Positions 9,008 through 19,089 of a DNA stretch of 64,000 nucleotides are shown here, in pieces. Location: positions 496,001 to 560,000 of the forward strand of contig NZ_SDQC01000001.1 in the NCBI RefSeq assembly GCF_004153445.1, read 5' to 3'. The position numbers were made by a program, and so were the translations under genes. Every line of letters begins with the position of its first letter. Positions within the stretch are counted from its first letter, which is position 1. Below the pieces are notes generated by a model. The model did not search any database. It saw only the letters and a list, made by a program, of their open reading frames with translations, and had not been told where the DNA came from. Source of the stretch: Allopusillimonas soli. Its GTDB lineage: Bacteria; Pseudomonadota; Gammaproteobacteria; Burkholderiales; Burkholderiaceae_B.

Positions 9008-10693
9008 GTGGGAGACATCGATTATCAGAGCCTGGCGTTCACATACGCGCCTATCGACACAACAGGCGTTGAACACCATGCCGTCACGATCGTGGGTGCG
9101 GGCCCGGTCGGCCTGACGCTTGCGCTGGATCTGGCCCGCCACGGGCTGCGCGTCCTTGTCATCGACGACGACTACCGGCTGTCTACCGGCTCACGCGCCA
9201 TTTGCTTCGCCAAGCGCACGCTGGATATCTGGGATCGCCTGGAAGTGGGCGAGCGCATGGTGAACACCGGCGTGTCGTGGAATGTGGGACGCGTCTTCTT
9301 CAAGGACGACGAGGTCTGGCGCTTCGATCTCCTGCCTGAACAAGGGCACAGGCGTCCGGCCTTCATCAACCTGCAGCAATACTATTGCGAAGGGTATCTG
9401 CACGAGCATGTGGCGGCGCACCCCAACGTCACTTTGCGATGGAAAAACAAGGCCGTCGCCCTGGCGCGACACAAAACCCACTCCGAAGTGACCGTGGACA
9501 CACCGGATGGCCCCTATACGCTCACCACGGACTGGCTGCTTGCCTGCGATGGCGCCCGGTCTCCGCTGCGCAAGATGCTGGGCCAGGAAAGCCATGGCCG
9601 TATCTTTCGCGATCGCTTCCTGATTGCCGACGTCCGCATGCAGGCCGACTTCCCAACAGAAAGATGGTTCTGGTTCGATCCACCCTTCCATCCCGGACAA
9701 TCCGTGCTTCTGCACAGCCAGCCCGACAATATCTGGCGCATCGATTTCCAATTGGGCTGGGATGCCGATCCCGTCGAAGAGGTCAAGCCTGAGAACGTCT
9801 TGCCGCGCATACGCGCCCTGCTCGGCGACAATGTGGATTTCGAGCTCGAATGGGTCAGCATCTACACCTTTGCCTGCGAACGGATGGACCACTTCCAGCA
9901 TGGCCGCATTCTGTTCGTGGGGGACTCGGCACATCGCGTATCACCCTTTGGCGCCCGCGGCGCCAACAGCGGCGTGCAGGATGCCGACAACCTGGCATGG
10001 AAGCTCGCGCTGGTGGTGCAGGGTAAAGCCCCTGAATCACTCATCGACAGCTACGCCGCGGAACGCGAGCCGGCGGCCGACGAGAATATCGCACACTCCA
10101 CACATTCCACGGATTTCATCACACCCAAAAGCGAGATCAGCCTGCTTTTTCGCAACACCGTGCTGAAGCTCGCCAAGCATCACGAGTTCGCGCGCAAGCT
10201 TGTCAACAGCGGCCGCCTGTCCACGCCAGCTGCCTATACCACGTCACCCCTGAATACGCCGGACAGCGACGATTTTTCACCGCAGTTGCCTGTAGGCGCA
10301 GTGGCCCCAGATGGTCCGGTCACGGTGGACGGCGTATTGGGCTGGTGGCTCGGGCAGCTGGAAAGCCGCTTTGCGCTTGCCCTGTTCTGCAATACCCGCA
10401 TACCGGAGCCCGACACGCTGCGGGCACTGGCTGCCCTGCAGGATGAAACGCCCGGCATGAAAGTCGTGCTGGCGCTTTCTCCCGCCCTGGCGCCTCGTGC
10501 GCCCGCGGGGCTGCATTGCGTGGTGGACCGCCAGATGACGTTGGCGCGCCGGTATGACGCGGGCGACGGCGCCTGTTACCTCATTCGCCCCGACCAGCAT
10601 ATTGCCGCGCGATGGCGCACGCTGAACGTCGGACGCATCCGCGCCGCCCTGAAACGGGCGACCGGCGCGGGCAGCCAGGAGGCCGCATCATGA
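9008..10693 (+). CDS. mhaA: FAD-dependent aromatic hydroxylase, probable 3-hydroxyphenylacetate 6-hydroxylase
   Basis: Class A flavoprotein monooxygenase, 561 residues, GTG start. It has the dinucleotide fold [18 protein letters not shown] (about residues 29-46), the DG motif [12 protein letters not shown] and the GD motif [20 protein letters not shown], which bind FAD and NAD(P)H. It belongs to the PheA/MhpA-like hydroxylases. Its position upstream of a DUF2783-like small protein, hmgA and fahA fits MhaA, which converts 3-hydroxyphenylacetate to homogentisate. Other 3-hydroxyaromatic substrates cannot be excluded from sequence alone. The stop overlaps the next gene as ATGA. Confidence 0.7.
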   Translation: MGDIDYQSLAFTYAPIDTTGVEHHAVTIVGAGPVGLTLALDLARHGLRVLVIDDDYRLSTGSRAICFAKRTLDIWDRLEVGERMVNTGVSWNVGRVFFKDDEVWRFDLLPEQGHRRPAFINLQQYYCEGYLHEHVAAHPNVTLRWKNKAVALARHKTHSEVTVDTPDGPYTLTTDWLLACDGARSPLRKMLGQESHGRIFRDRFLIADVRMQADFPTERWFWFDPPFHPGQSVLLHSQPDNIWRIDFQLGWDADPVEEVKPENVLPRIRALLGDNVDFELEWVSIYTFACERMDHFQHGRILFVGDSAHRVSPFGARGANSGVQDADNLAWKLALVVQGKAPESLIDSYAAEREPAADENIAHSTHSTDFITPKSEISLLFRNTVLKLAKHHEFARKLVNSGRLSTPAAYTTSPLNTPDSDDFSPQLPVGAVAPDGPVTVDGVLGWWLGQLESRFALALFCNTRIPEPDTLRALAALQDETPGMKVVLALSPALAPRAPAGLHCVVDRQMTLARRYDAGDGACYLIRPDQHIAARWRTLNVGRIRAALKRATGAGSQEAAS

Positions 10694-10923
10694 GCCAGCT
10701 GAACACCCAATCCGCCTTTGCCAATCCCGACGATTTCTACGAACAGCTGATCGAGGCACATCGCGACCTCAGCACAGACCAAAGCCATGCCATGAACGCC
10801 GCGCTCGTCTTGCTGCTGTCGAATCACATCGGCGATCCGGACATCATCTCCCAGGCGCTCAGCCACGCCCGCGCTGCTGTCCAGAACGACGGTTCAACCT
10901 CCAAACAGGACGCCAAGCCATGA
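10690..10923 (+). CDS. mhaB: Small DUF2783-like protein, probable coupling partner of the hydroxylase
   Basis: A 77-residue soluble protein with no signal or membrane segment. The core [15 protein letters not shown] and [18 protein letters not shown] matches what I recall of the DUF2783 family found beside class A hydroxylases in homogentisate loci. It overlaps the hydroxylase gene by 4 bases and hmgA by 4 bases, so all three are translationally coupled. By analogy with the two-component 3-hydroxyphenylacetate hydroxylase MhaAB of Pseudomonas putida, it is probably the small coupling subunit. That assignment is inferred from context. Confidence 0.65.
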   Translation: MSQLNTQSAFANPDDFYEQLIEAHRDLSTDQSHAMNAALVLLLSNHIGDPDIISQALSHARAAVQNDGSTSKQDAKP

Positions 10924-12221
10924 CCTCTCTCGACTACCAGACCGGTTTCGGCAATCACTTCAGCACCGAAGCATTGCCAGGCGCATTGCCGACAGGCCGC
11001 AACTCGCCTCAAAACTGCCCTTACGGCCTTTATGCCGAACAGCTTTCGGGCACGGCATTCACCATGCCACGCGCGGAGAACCGCCGCAGCTGGCTGTATC
11101 GCATCCGCCCCACCGCGCTCCAGGATGCCTTCGAACCCTATGAGGGCGCCGCGGGCTGGTCCGGCGATTTCGGTACGGAACCCATATCGCCCAACCGCCT
11201 TCGCTGGAACGCCCCGGACTTGCCCGAAGCGCCCGCCGATTTCGTCGATGGCATGCAAACCTGGGCGGGCAACGGCCACAGCAACGACCAAACAGGGGTG
11301 GGCATCCATCTGTATACAGCCAACCGCTCCATGAAGCGCCGCGTGTTCTACAACGCCGACGGCGAGCTGCTGATCGTGCCTGAACAAGGGCGCCTGCGCA
11401 TTGCAACCGAGCTTGGGCTCATCGACCTTGAGCCGTGCGAAATCGCGGTGATACCGCGCGGCGTGCGCTTTCGCGTCAGGCTGCTGGATGAAACCGCGCG
11501 CGGCTACGTGCTGGAAAACTACGGCGCTCCGCTGCGTCCACCGGAGCTGGGCCCCATTGGCTCCAACGGGCTGGCCAATACACGCGATTTTCTGACGCCG
11601 GTAGCCTGGTACGAGGATATCGAGGAGAGCTTCGAGCTCATCGCCAAGTTCTCGGGCGGCCTCTGGCGCACAACGCTGAACCATTCGCCGCTGGATGTGG
11701 TGGCGTGGCACGGCACCAATGCCCCCTACAAGTATGATTTGCGCCGCTTCAACGTGATCGGCTCAATCAGCTACGACCACCCCGACCCCTGCCTGTTCAC
11801 GGTGCTCACGTCGCCCTCGGACACGCCGGGCGCCGCCAACGTCGACTTTGCCATCTTCCCGCCCCGCATTCTGGTGGCGGAAGACACCTTCCGCCCACCC
11901 TGGTTCCATCGCAATTTCGCCAGTGAATTCATGGGCCTGATCCAGGGTGTCTATGATGCGAAAGCCGAAGGATTCGTGCCTGGCGGCGCCAGCCTGCACA
12001 ACTGCATGAGTCCGCATGGACCCGATGCCGAAACATTCGAGAAGGCGATACAGGCCGATACCAGCCAGCCGCACTATATTCGTGACACCATGGCCTTCAT
12101 GTTCGAAACCCGGCGGATTATCCGTCCCACGCGCGCGGCGCTGGCCTCGGCCACCTTGCAGCAGGGCTACGATACGGTATGGTCGGGAATACGAAAGCAT
12201 TTCGATCCCGCCAAGCCCTGA
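10920..12221 (+). CDS. hmgA: Homogentisate 1,2-dioxygenase
   Basis: Non-haem Fe(II) dioxygenase that opens the homogentisate ring to maleylacetoacetate, the central step of tyrosine and 3-hydroxyphenylacetate breakdown. The 433-residue protein opens with the family signature [19 protein letters not shown]. It carries the iron-ligand region around [15 protein letters not shown] (His and Glu) and [13 protein letters not shown] (second His). Full length for the family. Translationally coupled to the small upstream gene; fahA begins 83 bases after its stop. Confidence 0.97.
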   Translation: MTSLDYQTGFGNHFSTEALPGALPTGRNSPQNCPYGLYAEQLSGTAFTMPRAENRRSWLYRIRPTALQDAFEPYEGAAGWSGDFGTEPISPNRLRWNAPDLPEAPADFVDGMQTWAGNGHSNDQTGVGIHLYTANRSMKRRVFYNADGELLIVPEQGRLRIATELGLIDLEPCEIAVIPRGVRFRVRLLDETARGYVLENYGAPLRPPELGPIGSNGLANTRDFLTPVAWYEDIEESFELIAKFSGGLWRTTLNHSPLDVVAWHGTNAPYKYDLRRFNVIGSISYDHPDPCLFTVLTSPSDTPGAANVDFAIFPPRILVAEDTFRPPWFHRNFASEFMGLIQGVYDAKAEGFVPGGASLHNCMSPHGPDAETFEKAIQADTSQPHYIRDTMAFMFETRRIIRPTRAALASATLQQGYDTVWSGIRKHFDPAKP

Positions 12222-12304
12222 GCAACGCCGGGCAGGGGCAAGCCCGAGGGCTGCGTCCCCGAGCATGCCTCTATCACCACAGACTTCGACCACAGGATTC
12301 CCCG

Positions 12305-13624
12305 ATGCCATACCTGAACGAAACCCATGACCCAGCGCTGAAAAGCTGGGTCGAATCCGCCAACATCGCCGATAACGGCTTTCCGGTGCAGAACCTGCCT
12401 TTCAGTGTTTTCCGGCACGCGGGCAGCAGCGAGCCGTACCGGCCATGTGTAGCCATTGGCGACCAGGTACTCGACCTGGCCGCACTGTCCGATGCGCAGC
12501 CCTGGGAAGGGCCGGCGGGCGAAGCCTTGCGCGCCTGCCGGACCGACACACTCAATGGCTTGATGGCCCTGGGCCAGAAGCACTGGTCAGCCCTGCGCCT
12601 GGCTCTTTCACGCGCCCTGCGCACCGGTGAAACCGCCATGCAGCCCCTGCTCGAGCCGCTGCTCGTTCCCATGGCCGAGGCCGAGTTGGGCGTGCCCGCG
12701 CACATAGGCGACTACACGGATTTCTATATCTCCCTGCATCACGCAACTTCGGTGGGCAAGCAGTTCCGGCCAGACAATCCCCTGCTGCCCAACTACAAAT
12801 GGGTTCCCATCGGCTACCATGGACGCGCCTCGAGCATAGGCGTGAACCAGGCCTTTCCGCGCCCAGTGGGACAGACGCGCCCCGCCGGCGACGGCGCCGA
12901 ACCGGGCTTCGGCCCCTGCCGCCGGCTGGACTACGAGCTTGAGCTGGGCATATTCGTGGGTCAGGGCAACCCTCAGGGAACGCGCGTGGATATCGCCGAT
13001 GCCGAGTCCCATGTATTCGGTCTGTGCATTCTGAATGATTGGTCCGCACGCGACCTGCAAGCCTGGGAATACCAGCCCCTAGGCCCTTTCCTCGCAAAGA
13101 ATTTCGCCAGTACCATTTCACCCTGGATAGTCACACTGGAGGCCTTGGCGCCATTCCGCACCGCCTTCGAACGCGCCGAGAGCGATCCGCAGCCGCTGCC
13201 CTATCTGCGCATGCCCGACGCCGGCCATGGCGCCTTCGATATTCAACTCGAAGTGCTGTTGAGCACAGAACAATCTCGCGCGCGTGATGTCGCTCCCGCT
13301 TTGATCTCCAGCAGCAACTTCGGCAACGCCGCCTACTGGAGCGTGGCCCAACTGATTGCGCATCACACCGTGAATGGCTGCAATCTGGCTGCAGGTGATC
13401 TGCTGGGCACAGGTACCTTGTCGGGCCCCGGCGCAGGCCAGGAAGGCTCGCTGCTGGAATCAAGCCAGGGCGGGAAAAAGCCTTTTGCGCTGCCCTGGGG
13501 CGAAGAACGCACATTCCTGGAGGACCAGGACGAGGTCATACTGCGCGCGCATTGCAGCAAGCCAGGCTATCCCACGCTGAGCCTGGGAGAGAGCCGCGGC
13601 CGGGTACTGCCCGCCCTCGTCTGA
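12305..13624 (+). CDS. fahA: Fumarylacetoacetase
   Basis: Hydrolyses fumarylacetoacetate to fumarate and acetoacetate, the last step of the homogentisate pathway. The ATG at 12305 gives 439 residues starting MPYLNETHDPALKSWVESAN, as in bacterial homologues; an upstream in-frame start at 12179 lies inside hmgA and is rejected. Motifs include DFYISLHHATSVGKQFR with the catalytic His, PIGYHGRASSI, the metal-binding Glu pair in DYELELGIF, and LNDWSARDLQAWEYQPLGPF. The isomerase (maiA) that should act between HmgA and FahA is not encoded nearby. Confidence 0.96.
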   Translation: MPYLNETHDPALKSWVESANIADNGFPVQNLPFSVFRHAGSSEPYRPCVAIGDQVLDLAALSDAQPWEGPAGEALRACRTDTLNGLMALGQKHWSALRLALSRALRTGETAMQPLLEPLLVPMAEAELGVPAHIGDYTDFYISLHHATSVGKQFRPDNPLLPNYKWVPIGYHGRASSIGVNQAFPRPVGQTRPAGDGAEPGFGPCRRLDYELELGIFVGQGNPQGTRVDIADAESHVFGLCILNDWSARDLQAWEYQPLGPFLAKNFASTISPWIVTLEALAPFRTAFERAESDPQPLPYLRMPDAGHGAFDIQLEVLLSTEQSRARDVAPALISSSNFGNAAYWSVAQLIAHHTVNGCNLAAGDLLGTGTLSGPGAGQEGSLLESSQGGKKPFALPWGEERTFLEDQDEVILRAHCSKPGYPTLSLGESRGRVLPALV

Positions 13625-13633
13625 CCGTTGCGG

Positions 13634-13650
13634 GAGGGGGCTATCCCCTC
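13634..13650 (+). terminator. Weak hairpin after fahA
   Basis: GAGGGG (13634-13639) pairs with CCCCTC (13645-13650). Only a short, interrupted T stretch follows. It sits in the 82-base gap between convergent genes, so it is a candidate terminator and nothing more. Confidence 0.35.
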
Positions 13651-13706
13651 GCCTTTGCGGCGCGTATGCTTGTTCGGATTTCTGGCGGCCTGGATGCCGC
13701 CGTGCA

Positions 13707-15119
13707 TCAGGCCAGCACCTTGCCAGGATTCATCAAACCATGCGGATCAAGCGCGGACTTGATGCGGCGCATGAGCGCGATCTCGACCGGATCCTTATAG
13801 CGCGGCAACACATCCCGCTTGAGCTGCCCAACGCCGTGCTCTGCACTGATAGAGCCGCCAAACTGATGCACGCTTTCATGCACCAGCTCGTATACGGCAT
13901 CCTGGCGCTCAAGCAGCTCCTGCTCCGTATAGGCTTGTCCGCGCGCCACGTTGTAGTGCAGATTGCCGTCGCCCAGATGACCGAATGTCACGTGCTCGAT
14001 GCCTGGAAACTTCGCCTGCAGGGCCGCGTTGGTGGTCTTGACGAAATCGGCCATGCGGGACACCGGTATCGACACATCGTGCTTGATGCTCTTGCCGAAA
14101 GCCTTCTCGGCCAACGGTATACTTTCACGCAAATGCCACAGCGCCTTGCTTTGCGCCATGTTTTCCGCAATGACCGCATCCTGGATCAACCCGTCTTCGA
14201 TGGCTTGGCCCACGACCTCCTCGAAGCGCGCGCGGGCATGCTCGGCGCTCTCGCTGTCCGACAGCTCGAGCAGCGCATACCAGGGCTTGCCGGCCGACTC
14301 ACCCTCGAATGGAATGCGCTGCTGCGGATAACACTTCACCACACCCTGCAGGCAATTTCCCGCAATAAGCTCGAAGCCGGTAAGCGCCGCGCCGAAGCCC
14401 TTGCGTGCATGCGACAGTACTGAAACGGCATCATCCACGGAATCGAGCGCAAGCAACGCTGTGCACTGCGCGACCGGCAGGGGAAAGAGCTTGATCGTGG
14501 CAGCCGTGATTATGCCCAGCGTCCCTTCACTGCCGATATACAGGTCGCGCAGGTCATAGCCGGTATTGTCCTTGCGCAGACCGCGCAGGCCGTGCCAGAT
14601 ATCGCCGTCAGCCGTCACGACCTCCAGTCCCAGCACGAGCTCGCGCGTGTTGCCGTAGCGCAGCACAGCCGTGCCGCCCGCATTGGTGGCCATATTGCCC
14701 CCCAGGGTGCAACTGCCCTCGGCCGCCAGGCTCAGCGGAAACAAGCGGTCATGCTCCCGGGCGGCCTGCTGCACAGACTGCAGGATGCAGCCCGCATCCA
14801 CCACCATCGTGTCATTGTCCGTATCGACACTTCGCACCTTGTTCATGCGAACAAGCGAAATGACAACGGCGTCGCCGCTGCCATCAGGCGTGGCGGCGCC
14901 ACAGAGGCCCGTATTTCCACCCTGAGGCACCATGGGCACCTTGTGCGCGACGCACCAGCGCACAATCTCGGCCACCTCCTGCGTCGAGCCGGGACGCAGC
15001 ATAGCCAGCGCACGACCGGCGTATCGGCCACGCCAATCGTTTACATAGGACTCGACATCCGCACCCGTCAATACGTTGTCCGGCCCCAGCATCTGTTTCA
15101 GCTCGTCGACTCGACTCAT
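13707..15119 (-). CDS. FAD-binding oxidoreductase, D-2-hydroxyacid dehydrogenase type
   Basis: A 470-residue protein of the GlcD/DLD/D2HGDH family (FAD-binding type 4 domain followed by the FAD-linked oxidase C-terminal domain). The N-terminal half has VPMVPQGGNTGLCGAATPDGSG, the pyrophosphate-binding SLAAEGSCTLGGNMATNAGG and GSEGTLGIITAATIKLFP. The C-terminal half has FGHLGDGNLHYNV with metal-binding histidines and SISAEHGVGQLKR. It oxidises a D-2-hydroxy acid such as D-2-hydroxyglutarate, D-lactate or glycolate; the substrate cannot be fixed from sequence. Monocistronic, convergent with fahA and divergent from the phosphomutase. Confidence 0.88.
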   Translation of the reverse strand: MSRVDELKQMLGPDNVLTGADVESYVNDWRGRYAGRALAMLRPGSTQEVAEIVRWCVAHKVPMVPQGGNTGLCGAATPDGSGDAVVISLVRMNKVRSVDTDNDTMVVDAGCILQSVQQAAREHDRLFPLSLAAEGSCTLGGNMATNAGGTAVLRYGNTRELVLGLEVVTADGDIWHGLRGLRKDNTGYDLRDLYIGSEGTLGIITAATIKLFPLPVAQCTALLALDSVDDAVSVLSHARKGFGAALTGFELIAGNCLQGVVKCYPQQRIPFEGESAGKPWYALLELSDSESAEHARARFEEVVGQAIEDGLIQDAVIAENMAQSKALWHLRESIPLAEKAFGKSIKHDVSIPVSRMADFVKTTNAALQAKFPGIEHVTFGHLGDGNLHYNVARGQAYTEQELLERQDAVYELVHESVHQFGGSISAEHGVGQLKRDVLPRYKDPVEIALMRRIKSALDPHGLMNPGKVLA

Positions 15120-15262
15120 TATCCCGCCTCATTGCAAAGTTTTATCAGCCTGGCCATTTTAAGACAGTTGCAGATCCATACACCTTCGCGGTCTTCGCCC
15201 GGCAAAATTTCACTGAATCCGGGATAATTCCCTACTATTGATTGAAGATGCAAGGATATGCC

Positions 15263-16651
15263 GTGACAACTACACCTCCACCCTCTGCTGTATTCAAGGC
15301 CTACGACATCCGGGGTATCGTGCCTGACCAACTGAATGCGGACTTCGCGCGCCGTCTCGGCCTGGCGCTGGCGCAGCAGGCCCGCGAGCGCGACGTAACG
15401 GCCATGGTGGTGGGCTACGACGGGCGACTGAGCAGCCCCGAACTGGCGGCGGCGCTGCAGGAGGGTTTGAACCAAGGCGGCTTGGACACGATCGACATCG
15501 GCATGGTCCACACACCGCTTGTGTACTACGGCACCTTCCACGAGAAAACCGGCTCGGGCGTGGCGATCACGGGCAGCCATAATCCGTCCGACTACAACGG
15601 CTTCAAGATCATGCTCGACGGCAAGGCCCTGTATGGCGATGAAATACAGGCCCTCGGCCGCATCATGGCCGCCCCCGGATCCACATCGGAAATCAAGCCC
15701 GGCACCCGGCGCGCCCTGGACCTGGCGCCAGACTACATTGCCCAAATCCGCGACACCGTCCGCCTGACGCGGCCCATGAAAATCGCCATCGATTGCGGCA
15801 ACGGCGTGGGCGGCAAGCTTGCTGCGCAGCTTTACCGGGCACTGGGCTGCACTGTGGACGAGCTCTATTGCGAGGTGGACGGCCGCTTTCCGAACCACCA
15901 CCCCGATCCGGCCGATCCGCATAATCTGCAAGATCTCATCCGCCATGTGCGCGACACCGACTGCGAGCTGGGCCTAGCCTTCGACGGCGACGCGGATCGT
16001 CTTGGCGTCGTCACACGCTCGGGCGAGATCATTTGGCCGGATCGCCAGCTCATCCTGTTCGCACGCGACATACTGGAGCGGGTTCCGGGTTCCACCATCA
16101 TCTTCGACGTCAAATGCAGCCGTCACGTGGCGCGCGAAATCAAGCATGCGGGCGGCAAGCCCATGATGTGGCAGACCGGCCATTCCCTCATAAAGGCCAA
16201 GCTGGCCAAAACGGGCGCTCCGCTTGCTGGCGAGATGAGCGGCCACATCTTTTTCAAGGAACGCTGGTATGGTTTCGACGACGGCCTCTATGCCGGCGCC
16301 CGCCTTCTGGAGATTCTCTCCCGGCACGACCATCCGTCCAGCGTGCTTGAAGACCTGCCCGAGGACGTCTCGACACCGGAAATCAAGCTGCAGATGCAGG
16401 AGGGGCAGCCGCATGCGCTCATCGCGCGCCTGCAGAAGGAAGGCCAGTTTCCCCACGCAACCAGTCTCAGCACCATAGACGGCGTGCGCGCCGAATACCG
16501 CAGCGGCTTTGGGCTTGCCCGCGCCTCCAACACCACGCCTGTCATCGTCCTGCGCTTCGAAGCCGAGACAGCCGAGGATCTGGAAAACATCAAAGGCGAG
16601 TTTCGCGCGGCCTTCGAGGCGCTTGATCCGACGCTTAAAATGCCATTCTAG
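15263..16651 (+). CDS. Phosphomannomutase/phosphoglucomutase
   Basis: Alpha-D-phosphohexomutase (AlgC/ManB type) interconverting mannose- or glucose-6-phosphate and the 1-phosphates that feed nucleotide-sugar synthesis. Four family landmarks are present: FKAYDIRG at the N-terminus, the phosphoserine loop AITGSHNPSDYNGFK, the metal-binding loop DGDADRLG, and the sugar-binding GEMSGH. I prefer the GTG at 15263 (462 residues) because AAGGA lies 6 bases upstream; an ATG at 15248 and a TTG at 15242 are alternatives. Its TAG stop overlaps the stop of the converging glycosyltransferase gene. Its product plausibly supplies the polysaccharide operon next door. Confidence 0.93.
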   Translation: MTTTPPPSAVFKAYDIRGIVPDQLNADFARRLGLALAQQARERDVTAMVVGYDGRLSSPELAAALQEGLNQGGLDTIDIGMVHTPLVYYGTFHEKTGSGVAITGSHNPSDYNGFKIMLDGKALYGDEIQALGRIMAAPGSTSEIKPGTRRALDLAPDYIAQIRDTVRLTRPMKIAIDCGNGVGGKLAAQLYRALGCTVDELYCEVDGRFPNHHPDPADPHNLQDLIRHVRDTDCELGLAFDGDADRLGVVTRSGEIIWPDRQLILFARDILERVPGSTIIFDVKCSRHVAREIKHAGGKPMMWQTGHSLIKAKLAKTGAPLAGEMSGHIFFKERWYGFDDGLYAGARLLEILSRHDHPSSVLEDLPEDVSTPEIKLQMQEGQPHALIARLQKEGQFPHATSLSTIDGVRAEYRSGFGLARASNTTPVIVLRFEAETAEDLENIKGEFRAAFEALDPTLKMPF

Positions 16652-19089
16652 GAGCGGGAGCGCAGCAGCGTGTCATAGATGCCCAGGTGCGCCTGGGCAA
16701 TCGCCTCGATATCGAAAGCCCGCTCGGCAAGCGCGCGTCCAGCCTTCCCCATTGCGGACCGCTTTGCGCCATCCTCCGCCAGTTCCAGCACGGCTTCCGA
16801 CAGCGCCCGCGCATCCTGCGCGGGCACCAGCAAGCCCGTTACGCCGGGCTCGATTGCGTCGCGGCAGCCCGGCACGTCGGTCGTTACCACCGCCCTGCCG
16901 CAGGCGGCCGCCTCAACCAGCGACTTGGGCAACCCTTCGCGATATGAAGGCAGTACAACGATGTGCGAGCGTGCATACAATGCAGCCACGTCAGCACACT
17001 CGCCCAGATATTCAATCACGCCTTCCTTGCGCCAGCCATCCAACTGCGCTTCGGTGACGCTGGCCGGATTGCCGGGATCAGGCGAGCCGGCCAGCACCCA
17101 GCGCAAACCCGTGCCATGCCCTGCAGCGGCGCGGGCGGCATCCACGAATTCCCTCACCCCCTTGTCGAACAGCAATCTTGCGGCCATCACCGCCACAGGC
17201 GGCCCAGGCGGCTCGGGTAGAAAACGGTATCGATCCAGATCCACGCCCGAGCCGCGTATCATTACCGCCTGCCCCGCCTTTACAACGCCGGCCCGCATCA
17301 GCACATCACGATCATTGGCGTTCTGGAATATGACGCGGCTGTTCGGATGACCCAGCGCCAACCGGTACAAACCTGTCGCGGCAAGACGCAGGATATCTAG
17401 CCCTTTTTTCTTGCGCGTGAAGATGAACCCCAGCCCGGAAATGGCTGCAACGTAGGCGGGTACGCCGGCCAGCCTCGCGGCAATGCCTCCATACAGCACA
17501 GGCTTGATCGTCACCGCGTGCACGACGCCGGGCCGCACAGTTCGGCACAGACGCCACAGCGCATGGATCGTAGCCAGTTCCTGCGCCGGGTTTTTCCCGC
17601 TGCGCGACATGGGGATGGCGTGATGCGTCAAGCCATGCCGTACGATCTGCGGCACCGATGGGCCATCCATGGTGGCAATATGCACTTCATATCCCGCCGC
17701 CTTCGCGCCCAGAGCGATTGGCAGCCTGTGGGAGAGAAAAAATGCAGGGTTGTTCACAACCATCAGCAGGCGCCGCGCCGCGGAATCGCCCGTCTGGAGA
17801 GGTCCTGGCATGCCTCGTTCCGTGCCCTGCAAGCCGTCGGCGTCCGGCATTGCCTTCGCCTCATCTGCGCCAAATGCCGCCATGTTTCCGACAGACCATA
17901 AGGCATGCGCCTGAGCTTCAGGCCTTGTCCGCGCCGGATAATCCCGCGCCAGTCGCGCCCATACCATGTGGTAGGCATCCACCATGGCCTGCAAGCTGTA
18001 CATGTCTTCCACCCGCGCCCTGCCGCGAGCCTGGCGCTCGGTCTGCTGGGGTGTGCCCAGCGCCCTGATCGCCGCCTCCATGGCGCCAGCCAGCGCCTGC
18101 GCATTGCGCGGCGCCGCCACCCAGCCAGCATCGCCCACCATGGCCGCGGCATCGCCCACATCCGTAACCGCGCACAGTACGCCGGTTGCCATCGCCTCGG
18201 CCACCACATTGGGAAAGCCTTCGGCCCGACTGGACAGCACATGAACATCCAGCCCGTTCATCAATGCCGGCACCTCATCGCTGCGGCCCAGCAGGATGAC
18301 CCGATCACGCACACCATGCGTGTCCAGCATCTGCATCAAAGGCAGATTGGCGCCATCCATGCCCTCGCCTATCAGCACACAGCGCACATCGGGCACTGCC
18401 CGGGCGCACAGCGACAGCGCCTCGATGAGGTTTGCATGGTCTTTCAGGGGATTGAATCGCGCCACGCTGCCAAGCACCGGCGTCGACGCGCCCACGCCCC
18501 ACTGCACGCGCACAGCCTCGCGCACCTGCGCATCAGGGTGCCAGCGCGACAAATCATAGCCATTCGGTATGACCAGCATGCGATCATCGCTGTAGCCCGC
18601 CTGACGGTGCAGCGTCCGCGCCTGCTGCGCGCAGGCGATGATTACGCCCGGCACGAATCGGGACAGCGGCGCGCTGGCGGCCTGGCAGATGCGCGCGGAC
18701 CGGCTGGCCTTCTCCAGATCCAGGCCGGAGTTGCGAATACCCCAGGCCACTGCCTTGATGCCTGCCAGCCGGGCAACAAGACCGCCCACAAGGTCGGCGT
18801 GGTACATCCAGGTCTGTACGATATCCGGGCCAAGCGCACGCAACAGGCGGTACAGGCGCACAAGGCCGCGCGCCACGCCGCCCGGGCCCCGCATGTGCAG
18901 TGCATGCACGGCAACACCGGCCTCGCGCAGGCGCGGGCCGAACACGCCCTCGTCACTCATGGAGATGACGCAATGCGTGTCTGTCTGCCCGGGCGCGCTG
19001 ATCAGCCGGTACAGCACGGTCTCGGCCCCGCCCTGATCCAAGCCCGAAATAATATGCGCGATCCGCAAAGGCCGGCGTTCACCGTTCAT
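16648..19089 (-). CDS. Fusion of two GT4 glycosyltransferases
   Basis: An 813-residue protein containing two complete GT-B family-4 glycosyltransferases. The first (about residues 8-395) has IAHIISGLDQGGAETVLYR and the EX7E motif SRAEGFPNVVAEAMA. The second (about 440-813) has LLMVVNNPAFFLSHRLPIA, SGLGFIFTRKKKG, the EX7E motif SYREGLPKSLVEAAA and a C-terminal helix. An Ala/Asp-rich linker of about 45 residues joins them. The ATG at 19089 is chosen because GGAG lies about 8 bases upstream and the protein then starts directly at the fold; it overlaps the upstream gene by 11 bases. Last gene of the polysaccharide operon; likely adds two successive sugars. Confidence 0.9.
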   Translation of the reverse strand: MNGERRPLRIAHIISGLDQGGAETVLYRLISAPGQTDTHCVISMSDEGVFGPRLREAGVAVHALHMRGPGGVARGLVRLYRLLRALGPDIVQTWMYHADLVGGLVARLAGIKAVAWGIRNSGLDLEKASRSARICQAASAPLSRFVPGVIIACAQQARTLHRQAGYSDDRMLVIPNGYDLSRWHPDAQVREAVRVQWGVGASTPVLGSVARFNPLKDHANLIEALSLCARAVPDVRCVLIGEGMDGANLPLMQMLDTHGVRDRVILLGRSDEVPALMNGLDVHVLSSRAEGFPNVVAEAMATGVLCAVTDVGDAAAMVGDAGWVAAPRNAQALAGAMEAAIRALGTPQQTERQARGRARVEDMYSLQAMVDAYHMVWARLARDYPARTRPEAQAHALWSVGNMAAFGADEAKAMPDADGLQGTERGMPGPLQTGDSAARRLLMVVNNPAFFLSHRLPIALGAKAAGYEVHIATMDGPSVPQIVRHGLTHHAIPMSRSGKNPAQELATIHALWRLCRTVRPGVVHAVTIKPVLYGGIAARLAGVPAYVAAISGLGFIFTRKKKGLDILRLAATGLYRLALGHPNSRVIFQNANDRDVLMRAGVVKAGQAVMIRGSGVDLDRYRFLPEPPGPPVAVMAARLLFDKGVREFVDAARAAAGHGTGLRWVLAGSPDPGNPASVTEAQLDGWRKEGVIEYLGECADVAALYARSHIVVLPSYREGLPKSLVEAAACGRAVVTTDVPGCRDAIEPGVTGLLVPAQDARALSEAVLELAEDGAKRSAMGKAGRALAERAFDIEAIAQAHLGIYDTLLRSRS

